Positions 49,990 to 61,819 of a stretch of 64,000 nt of DNA are shown in pieces. The number at the start of each line of letters is the position of its first letter. The stretch's first letter is position 1. The notes beneath the pieces were generated by a model that saw only the letters and a list, made by a program, of their open reading frames with translations, made no database searches and had not been told where the DNA came from. A program made the position numbers and the translations under genes. This stretch comes from Babylonia areolata (lineage: Eukaryota > Mollusca > Gastropoda > Neogastropoda > Buccinidae), in the NCBI RefSeq assembly GCF_041734735.1, contig NC_134876.1:98244168-98308167 (forward strand). The letters are read 5' to 3'.

Positions 49990-52900
49990 TCATCTGCATG
50001 TGCATGAGAGAAATTCAGTGCTGTATGAATAGGTAACACAACACCACTGACATTCAATAACTCGCACAGACTCACTCTCTGGGTTGTATTGAACTTTCAT
50101 GGACAGGTTTTCTCCACACTGCCTCAGAACAGTCACCGCATGCTCGTGAGTGGCGTTACGCATGTTGATCCCACACACCTGTTTGTCACAACCATCAAGG
50201 TATAACAACATGAACATTCATCAAAAAAACAACATATACATTCATCAACACACAGATGATTAGTTGAAGGTAGGCAACAGCAATGTTATCGTGTATAATA
50301 AATTCATACATAATAATATTATAAAACTGATTCCCATTTCCTTTGGCCTATGCAGGAACTTATTTTTTTCTGAAACTGGTTTAATCCAACATACTTACCG
50401 TGACACAATAGTGCTGATTCTGGCTGGGGTTTGATTTCTGCAAGGAATCAGACCCCTCTTCTGTTTGCACCAATGGTGTACGGTAAGGATGTGTAATTAA
50501 AGCTTTTTTTTAACCTAATTTTTTCATCTGATTCCACCTTTGAGAATACTACAAATGCTCTAATTAATTTGGATGGTATGGTTCAAATACATGCAAAGGG
50601 GGAAGTTCCTGACACAGGCAAATTTTCAGTTTGAAAATTTCCACAAAAGTACTAGGTGTGTGTGTGTGGATGCATCATGTGTTTGCACATTCAAGTAAGT
50701 GCACACATATTTGAGAGTTCTGTGTACATGAACATACACTTTGTGTATGTATTAAGTGTGGATATATGTGCATAAAATTAGTATACATGAATGTGTGAAC
50801 AAATGTCTGCTGTTGGAAGGAACCAAAGAATCAAGCCTCTCAATAGTCAGATGTATGTTTTGTATGGGTATGGATCTAAACACAGAGGATATAAAGCTAA
50901 ACCAGACAGCAAGAACACATGTGCACAAACACATGCACACTCACATGCACACACAACTATGTATGCACCAACACACACATACCCTCAAAATTCACACACA
51001 CACACAAACACACATGCACATAAATACATACATATTCTTACAATCACACTCACAAACATACACACATGCATACAAATGCATACATATTCTCACAATCACA
51101 TGCACACAATCACCAACACCAACACTCACAGACACACGCACAGAGATACACACACACACCACACTCGCACACAAACATGCATCCCCCCCCCCCCCCCCCC
51201 CAACACACACACACACAGATACACACCTCCAGAAGCTGGTCCCCAATTTCCAGCCCCGCCTCCGAGGCCAGACTGTTGTCATTGACGACAGACACAAAGA
51301 TACCACCCGCTGGGCCCCTCTGTATCTGGAAGCCCACTGGCTCTGAGCTCTTTTCAAATATAATGGTTCGGGTCTTGTGATGTCTGGGACTGTAGCAGAC
51401 ATAAGGTAAGTGGATGCATAAATAAACAAATAAATAAATGAATAAATAGACAGATAAATAAATAAACAAAAAAATGAAAACATATATATATATATATATA
51501 TTATTAAAATAAGAAATGGCAAACTTATGTGCGTTTTGCAACACTGGGTCTGTTATCATAATAATCAAAACACACACACACACACAGAAAACAAACAGAA
51601 ATAGTCATATTCAATTTTGTTAATGACACAGTATACAGTGCTCTAAACACAAAGGGACAAGTGTTTCCAACTTTTGTGACACACAGTGAACAACACTACT
51701 GCACCTTCCAATCTGTAAACTGTAAGGCTCAATCTTTTGATACAGTGGTCTACCTCCTGCTCCTTACTCTACAAACTCAATCATGCAAATACAAGGTTGA
51801 CAAAAAAGTTAAGGACCGCTTGAAAACTTGCACAGATGCCTTGTCGGGGGCATGGTGAAATGCTGATGAATTTTTTTGTCAAAACATCTGTGTTTGCAGC
51901 CAATCTAATATGCAACAGTCATAACCACTGGCGCTTTCTTGCACATGCACTTCCCTTATTTACAAGGAAAACCCAAAGTCATTGTCTATGAGCCACTTAG
52001 TAATGTAAATGTTTGGCTGAAACACTGGTTTTTCAAACAAGTGTTTCAAGCTGTTCATGGTGCATGTGTACCTGAAACAGCTGTTTGTGTGTTCCATGTG
52101 AGTGCAGTGCTAGTCCAAATACACTCTCCACAACTTACGCTATCTCTTGATTATCAACATTTTTTTATATGAAAATGTTGGGTTATGCTGCTGGTCAGGC
52201 ATCTGCTCAGCAGATGTGGTGTTGCGTATATGGATTTGTCCAAATGCAGTGATGCCTCCTTGAGTAACTGAACTGAACTGAACTATGAAAACATACCTAG
52301 TTTTATGAACTGGTCATTAATTTTTTTGTGCAGTGTGTATAAGACAGTACTTGACAAAGGTACAAGCCACTGTTACCTGTAAAAGTAGTCATCTGCACTG
52401 GACGACAGCGAGAACCTTTTGCCTCTGTGAGAGTCTGTGCCATCGGAACGTATTACAGAGGAGACTGGGCTGCTCCGATCTGAAACTGAAGTCAATGTCA
52501 ACACATTAGTGGTGTCACCACTGGAACATTCATTCACCATGGCATGAGAAGTCCACACATCAGAATTTTTCAATATCCTTTATTCATAGACGGTTATGGG
52601 GATCGGGGAATGGAACGTGAAATTGAGGGAAGGGAAACTGGTCTGGAGTGTTAAGGAGTTGGAAGATTTGTACAACAAAACTGAATCAAACGAATAATCC
52701 CCAATGCACAATAAAACTGAATCGAACAAATTATGCCCAATCAGACTGATGTCAACATTTGTACAGATCTGCTTGTGTCTAAACTTCCTTCATGTGCATA
52801 CACATTCAGAACATCAAACAACACGTATTACAGACATATAATCCAAGTCAGGGTTCAGTACGTGGCAAAAATACTTATCATGCATGCACTATCACAAAGA

Positions 52901-55900
52901 TGGAGGATGGCTTCCTTAACAGTGAGGTAAAAATGATCATACACATAAACGACTCCCTCATGCAAGAGAGTGAACATATGATTTGAAACCCAGTAACACA
53001 CATAAAGAAGAAATCCTCAATGTACCAACCACTGCTCACAATTCATACCATCCTTTCAAGCATGGTGATAAATAACCCCACTCTTCTCTTCATGTACACA
53101 AACAAATTAGGTAAAAAGAGACAGACTTGTGCTGGCTCTCTGACAGTGTATGTATTTGTGCTGAAAAGATGGACATCCCAGGTGCACTCTACCTGACAGT
53201 GTATGTAGCTATGCTGAAAAGACGGACATCCCAGGTGCACTCTACTTGACAGTGTATGTAGCTGTGCTGAAAAGATGGACATCCCAGGTGCACTCTACCT
53301 GACAGTGTATGTAGCTGTGCTGAAAAGATGGACATCCCAGGTGCACTCTACCTGACTGTATGTAGCTGTGCTGAAAAGATGGACATCCCAGGTGCACTCT
53401 ACCTGATGGACAGTGTATGTAGCTATGCTGAAAAGATGGACATCCCAGATGCACTCTACCTGATGGACAGTGTATGTAGCTATGCTGAAAAGATGGACAT
53501 CCCAGGTGCACTCTACCTGATGGACAGTGTATGTAGCTATGCTGAAAAGATGGACATCCCAGGTGCACTCTACCTGACAGTGTATGTAGCTGTGCTGAAA
53601 AGATGGACATCCCAGGTGCACTCTACCTGACTGTATGTAGCTGTGCTGAAAAGATGGACATCCCAGGTGCACTCTACCTGATGGACAGTGTATGTAGCTA
53701 TGCTGAAAAGATGGACATCCCAGATGCACTCTACCTGATGGACAGTGTATGTAGCTATGCTGAAAAGATGGACATCCCAGGTGCACTCTACCTGACAGTG
53801 TATGTAGCTGTGCTGAAAAGATGGACATCCCAGGTGCACTCTACCTGACAGTGTATGTAGCTGTGCTGAAAAGATGGACATCCCAGGTGCACTCTACCTG
53901 ACAGTGTATGTAGCTGTGCTGAAAAGATGGACATCCCAGGTGCACTCTACCTGACAGTGTGTGTAGCTGTGCTGAAAAGATGGACATCCCAGGTGCACTC
54001 TACCTGACGGACTGTGGAACAAGAAAATGGTCCTTTTTAACACTTCTTCACTTAGACTCCAAGGTGGAGTGGCACAATCAGTTTGGTGTTGGACTTCTGG
54101 TCCAGAGTGCACCAGTGATCAGGGTTCAAGGCCCTCTTTGGACATGGTGTTGTGTCCTTGTGAAAGGCACTTTACTCAGATTTTCTTCACTCCACCCAGG
54201 TGTGAACAGGTACCTGACTTTGGTCAGGGAAGGTAAAAATGGTGGAAGAACAGGACTGGGACCAGCCTTCCTATGCTGAGCCCTAGACACAGCGGCTGTG
54301 AATTCACTTCCATATGAAGGTTAAAGACTCATGGGACCTAACCTTTTTTTTTCTTTCTCTTTTTGCCAGTCCCAAAAAACATTAATAACTGACATCACCA
54401 GCTGGTCTCCTTTCTAACTCTGTCACTAAGGACCTCTGGGACCTACCTCCCCTCCCCTGTGACATACCAATTTCCACAGATCCAGATCTGGTGCCGCCAG
54501 AAGGAATGCGGATACGTCGGTCCTGCCTGGTCTGCCCCCCAGCAGTCATGTGGTGGAAGTCCATCTCTGACACTGGGGGGCCCAGGGGGCTGTGGGAGGG
54601 GGGGCGGCTGTACCGGCCCACACCAAACTCCTCGCTGGGTGTGGGGGTGATGCGATCCACCCCCATGAAACTCTGAAACACACAGTACACGGCTTATGAC
54701 TCACCACACAGAGCACAGCTCATGACACACTCCGAACACACAGAGCACAGCCTGTGACACACTCCAAACACACAGAACACAACTTATGACACACTCCAGA
54801 CACACAGAGCACAGCTTATGACACACTCCAAACACACAGAGCACAGCTCATGACACACTCCAAACACACAGAGCACAGCTTATGACACACTCCAAACACA
54901 CAGAGCACAACTTATGACACACTCCAGACACACTGAGCACAACTTATGACACACTCCAAACACACAGAGCACAACTCATGACACACTCCAAACACACAGA
55001 GCACAGCTTATAACACATTCTGAACACACAGAGCATAGCTTATGACACACTCCGAACACACAGAGCACAACTCATGACACACTCCAAACAGACAGAGCAC
55101 AGCTCATGACACAATCCAAACACAAAGAGCACAGCTTATGACACACTCCAAACACAGAGCACAACTCATGACACACTCCAAACACACAGAGCACAGCTCA
55201 TGACACAATCCAAACACAAAGAGCACAGCTCATGACACACTCCAGACATGCAGAGCACAGCTTATGACACACTCTGAACACACAGAGCACAGCTCATGAC
55301 ACACTCCAAACACACAGAGCACAGCTTATGACACACTCCAAACACACAGAGCACAGCTCATGACACACTCTGAACACACAGAGCACAGCTCATGACACAC
55401 TCTGAACGCTCAGAGCAAAGCTTATGACACACTCCAAACACAAAGAGCACAGCTTATGACATACTCCAAACACAAAGAGCACAGCTTATGACATACTCAA
55501 ACACACAGAGCACAACTTACAACATACTCTGAACACACTGAGCACAGATTATGACACACTCCAAACACACAGAGCACAGCCTATGACACACTCCAAATAC
55601 AAAGAGCACAACCTATGACATACTCAAACACACAGAGCACAACTTAAACATACTCTAAACACACTGAGCACAGATTACAAAATACTCTGAACACACTGAG
55701 CACAGATTATGACACACTCCAAACACACAGAGCACAACTTATGATACACTCCAAACACACAGAGCACAGCTTATGACACATTCTGAACACACAGAGCACA
55801 GCTTATGACACACTCCAAACACACAGAGCACAGCTTTTGACACACTCCAAACATACAGAGCACAACTTATGACACACTCCGAACACACAGAGCACAGCTT

Positions 55901-58900
55901 ATGACACACTCCGAACACACAGAGCACAGCTTATGACACATTCCAAACACACAGAGCACAACTTACGACACACTCCGAACACACAGAGCACAACTTACGA
56001 CACACTCCGAACACACAGAGCACAACTTACGACACACTCCAAACACACAGAGCACAACTTATGACACACTCCGAACACACAGAGCACAGCTTATGACACA
56101 CTCCAAACACACAGAGCACAGCTTATGACACACTCCAAACACACAGAGCACAGCTCATGACACACTCCAAACACACAGAGCACAGCTTATGACACACTCT
56201 GAACACACAGAGCACAGCTTATGACACACTCCAAACGCACAGAGCACAACTTATGACACACTCCAAACACACAGAGCACAGCTCATGACACACTCCAAAC
56301 ACACAGAGCACAGCTTATGACACACTCCAAACACACAGAGCACAGCTTATGACATACTCCAAACACAAAGAGCACAGCTTATGACACAGTCCAAACACAA
56401 AGAGCACAGCTTATGACACAGTCCAAACACAAAGAGCACAACTTACACATTACAAGAGACACAAAACAGTATCAGTCTTTACCAATGCTCAACACTGCAA
56501 GAGACATAAACTGAGGCCAAATGGTGGACTGTGGCCCTGTGGTAATGTGCCTGGCTAGGAAGCAAATGTCCACAGGTTCCAGTCCCATACAGGAACCGGG
56601 ACTTTTGCTAACTCCCTACACTTGCCCTTCAGTGGTGGTCTGAATGCTGGTCATTTGGACGAGACGATAAACTAAGGTCCGGTGTCCAGCATCCACACAC
56701 CGAGGTAAAAGAACCCACAGCCACAAAAGGGTTGTCCCAGGCAAAATTCTGTAGAAAAGTGCCCACTGACGGTAGAACAAACACACTTGCACAGAGAAAC
56801 AGAACAAGGGGGCTGCACTGTACTGTGGGAACACGCTCTCTGGGAGAGCATCCAGAATTTCACACGGAGGAATCTCGTTGTGTACACATAATTTACAATA
56901 CAATACAGATAAAACAATGCAATACAATATATAAAAAACACAACATGAAACAACATAACAGTATACAATACAACACAACATGACAAAACACAATACACTA
57001 CAACATGACACAACAAAACACAATACACCACAACATGACACAACAATACACTACAACATGACACAACAAAACACAATACAACACAACACAACAAAACAAT
57101 ACAACACAAAACACAATACAACACAACAAAACACAATACAACACAACACAACAAAACACAATACAACACACAACAAAACACAATACAACACAATACAACA
57201 AAACACAATACAACACACAACAAAACACAATACAACACAACAAAACACAATACAACACAATGAAACAAAACACAATACAACACGACACAAAACAACATGA
57301 CGCAACATAATACAACACAACATGACACAACACGATTGATTGATTGATAGATATGGATACTTATATAGCGCCTTTCCTCAGTCGGAGACCAAGCTCTGAG
57401 CGCTTTACAAACATGGAGTCATTTACACAACAGGCTGCTTACCTGGGTAGAGCCAACTGATGGCTGCCACTGGGTGCTCATCATTTGTTTCCTTTGTCAT
57501 TCAATCAGATTTCAGGCACACACACACACAGACTCAGAGAAACATATAACATTTAACATTTTACATGTATGACCATTTCTGTAATTTTTACCCTACCATG
57601 TAGGCAGCCATACTCCATTTTCGGGGGTATGCATGCTGGGTATGTTCTTGTTTCCATAACCCACCAAACACTGACATGGATTACAGGATCTTTAACGTGC
57701 GTATTTGATCTTCTGCGTGCGTATACACATGAAGGGGGTTCAGGCACTAGCAGGTCTGCACATATGTTGACCTGGGAGACTGTAAAAATCTCCACCCTTT
57801 ACCCACCAGGCGCCATCACCAAGATTCGAACCCAGGACCCTCAGATTGAAAGTCCAACGCTTTAACCATTCAGCTATTACGCCCATCAATACAACAAAAC
57901 ACAACACAGCACAACACAACATGACACAATAAAACACAATACAACACAAACAACCCAAGACCTACCTGCTGGGAGGGACTGGGGGAGGGAGGTGTGTCCA
58001 GGCACAAACACAAGACCTACCTGCTGGGACAGGGCAGGTGTGTCCGGGCACAAACACAAGACCTACCTGCTGGGAGGGACAGGGGGAGGGAGGTGTGTCC
58101 AGGCACAAACACAAGACCTACCTGCTGGGAGGGACAGGGGGAGGGAGGTGTGTCCGGGCACAAACACAAGACCTACCTGCTGGGAGGGACAGGGGGAGGT
58201 GTGTCCGGGCGCAAACACAAGACCTACCTGCTGGGAGGGACAGGGGGAGGGAGGTGTGTCCAGGCGCAAACACAATACCTACCTGCTGGGAGGGACAGGG
58301 GGAGGTGTGTCCAGGCACAAACACAAGACCTACCTGCTGGGAGGGACAGGGGGAGGTGTGTCCAGGCATGAAGGGATGGAACAGGGCCCGCTCTATCTCT
58401 GGCTCCGGACTGACCGCTGCACACATCACTGGTGGGGAGCTGTAGCGAGGATTCATCATCACCACTCGACCCGAATGTTGGTTGGTGAAGGAACTGAAAC
58501 ATGCAGTTACTTAAAGTTACTTAAAGAGGTGTCACAGCATCACTGCAAATCCATTCACGCCACACCACATCTGCTGAGCAGGTGCCTGACAAGCAGTGTA
58601 ACCCAACAAGCTTTGTCAAGCCTTGAGGAAAATTAAAATAAAACAAAGTAAAATAAGACACATAAACAATAAATGGATATAGTCGAGTGGAACATGCACA
58701 ATGCAGTAGACAAACATTAAAAAACAGTGACATAAATCATTCCTTAATAATTTTCCGTAATACATCTTTTTCATAAAAGCTGAAAATCTTACGCATAAAC
58801 AGTGATTTAAACCATTCCATATAAATTTGCATAAAAGCAAAACATCCTATCAAAAACAAACAGTGAAACAAATCATTCCATAACATAATTTAAGATTTAC

Positions 58901-61555
58901 ACATTTTCATCAATAAATCTTTGCACAAAAACAAAACATCATAATACATCTCAATAATCAAAGAGATCTTGACAAAAACAAATCAGACCATAACATAATT
59001 GCAAATTTTTAAAGAAACCTGTTGCATGAAACATCACTCAGTAAAAGTGTCCTGCCAACATGAACTAGTTAATCTACATTTGTTTTGTTTGTGTAAGAAA
59101 AGAAAACACACAAAAAAACTTACACACGGTATCACCTATCCTATGAATACCATACACACCAACACTTAAATTTCTCATTTAAAGAGGTTACGCTGACTTG
59201 ACTTTACATCAATCAGACAGCCAGGGAAGAATCAATGATCAAATACAAGTAAACAGCAAAGATGATAATCGATGGGTTATGTGGAACAACTACATACTTC
59301 AGAAAACTACCACCTGTGGTAACAACCACACTGTTTCAAGGTCAGCTCACCTGGTGGCAGCGTAGAGATGCTGAGGTGAGGAAGGTGGCAGGTGAGGAGG
59401 CATCCCCACCCCGACAGGTGACCCCATGGACGAGGCAGGCCTGCTCTCCTCCCCAGAAAGGTCAGAAAACTCCACAGAGTAACGCCCCTCTGAAGGCACC
59501 GCCCTGCCCCGCACACCGTCCTCATGAGACAACGACGTGGGTGAGTAAGGTGGGGGGTGGGACGGCCGACCAGACATTGGGAGGCCTGGAGGACTCTTCT
59601 CACTGTAAGGGTTGTGGTTTGGACCTGCCTTCGGGATGATCTGCTGAGGGGGAGGAGAGCCGGGGTACGATCGGCAGTTACTGTTCCTGGGCACTGGCTG
59701 GCGAGGGTGGGGGGGGTAATACTGTGCGTGGGGATGGGGGGGAGGCGGGCGCCAGACGTGGGGGCTGTGGCAGGGCAGGCTGGGAGCGTCCTGGGGGTGC
59801 CGGGAATGCTGGGAGGACTGCTGGTAGTTGGGGGGCCCGGGCCGGGGCCAGGGCCGAGGAATGGTGGGCCGGACCACTGCCAGAGACGGACCCTGTGTCA
59901 TCCTCACTGAGAAACTGGGCGGCGCTCTGCATGATGGGATCATGGGCTGAGGGGACACAACCCTGCTGGGACTCTTGACACCGCCCGCTTCAGAATGGCA
60001 CGGGTCCAGGCGGTCCGCTGCATGCTGGTCCCTGGTGTCTGCACCGGTGGTGTACTGCTGTGGGGGGGGCTGGAAGAAGGAGGGGTCGTTCATAATGGAG
60101 GGGCGCTCCTTGGAGGGAGCCAGCGTCACTGTGGAAGGCACGGTGGATGTGATCACGACACTGGTGCGAGACTTGGGCCACGTGCCGTTGTTGCTGTCCG
60201 CTTCGTGGTCACGTTTGTAAGGAGCGAACCTGGTGTCCGCTCTGCCCGGGTCGAAGGGACGGGACGGGTGCTTCACAGTCTGCGCTTCTGGTGCTACAAT
60301 GGGTGGGGGTGTCTGCGTGGCAACCGTTGCCATGGCACTCATGGGTCTCACCATTTTGTCAACCCCATGACCAGGAGATTCGTCACACCACACGTCATCC
60401 CCAGAGCAGTGTCTCTCAGCGCTGAACGCACGCTCGGCACTCTTGTTGCGGGAACGGAAGATTTTGTCGACCACGATGTCCAGAACTGGCATGCTGTGCC
60501 TCACCTGGGTCAGACACAAAACACCACACTGGTACTCACACACACAAAATACTGTTGAATCGCAATTACACTGCACTGGTATTCACACACACAGTACTGT
60601 TAGATCGCAGTTACACTGCACTGGTATTCATACACACAATGTTGTTAAATCACACAAGCACCGAATTCATTCTCACACATACACCATATTGTTAAATCAC
60701 ACTAACACTGCACTGGTACTCACACAAAATATCATTAAGCCACACTAACACTGCATTCATTTTCACAAAACAATGAATCTAAATCACATAAAACTCAAAC
60801 ACACAACATCGTTAAATCACGTAAACACTGCAATGATACCCACACAATTAATGTTGTTAAACACTGCATTCATACAAAAATATTGTCAAACGAGATAAAC
60901 AGTGCAATGGTACTCACACACACAAAGATGTTAAATCATGTTCATACAAACATACTCGGTCACCAATACAATCCAGCCGTGAATCAATAAACACACAGCC
61001 TGTCCAACCTTCCCTACCTGGGAAGCTTGAGATGATATACAAACTGAAAGAATGACATAAATCATTCACAAATTGCTTCACTTGTTAATATTTACAACAA
61101 TCAATTGCCTCATCTGTTAATCTTTACACCATTCTAAATATCACTGTCCATTGTCTGGAACAAAAGCACTGAATACATCTCAAAATCTGAATAATACTTG
61201 CCAACTTTTATTACACAAGTTTTTGGCTATGAATAAATACAAAACCGTGCAAAAAAGTGCTTGAAAATGACCATATTGAGCATCAGAAAAATTGCCTGGA
61301 AATTCATCAAGATTTGTGTCTGTTCCCTAAATGTTTGGGAGTTGAGTTGAAAGATCAAGAAACCAGTTTGATGAACTGACAGTACGGACCAGGATAGTGC
61401 ACCCACTGCAACCAGTGAGCAATACAAATGCAGTACATTATGAATGTAGTTTCCCTCCATTAATTCAAGGAAAATGTTGTTTTTTTTGTTTTTTGTCTTG
61501 TACATATTTTACATGTCAAGAAAATGAATATAACAGATCTAAGACAGTATTCTAC

Positions 61556-61588
<33 letters not shown>

Positions 61589-61784
61589 GAAACATATGGA
61601 AGACAGTACTGCATTCATGTAAGAATGTTCATGCTGCAGCATTTGTCTTCACATGCATTTACTGGTTTGAATTATACATATGTGTACAGACACTCACAGA
61701 GCACGGCCTGTGTGTTTGTTGACACTGACACCTCAACACACAAACATGCTTGAATACACACACAGGAGAGGGTGTTTGTACAAC

Positions 61785-61819
<35 letters not shown>

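Noticed and set aside
56672-57333. Cys/Val/Leu-rich minus-strand frames up to 218 codons
   Set aside because: Translation of the ACAATACAACACA-type repeat; low complexity only.
59557-60558. Plus-strand frames opposite the large DLG5 exon
   Set aside because: GC-rich antisense shadows; the minus-strand exon has proper splice sites and phase.
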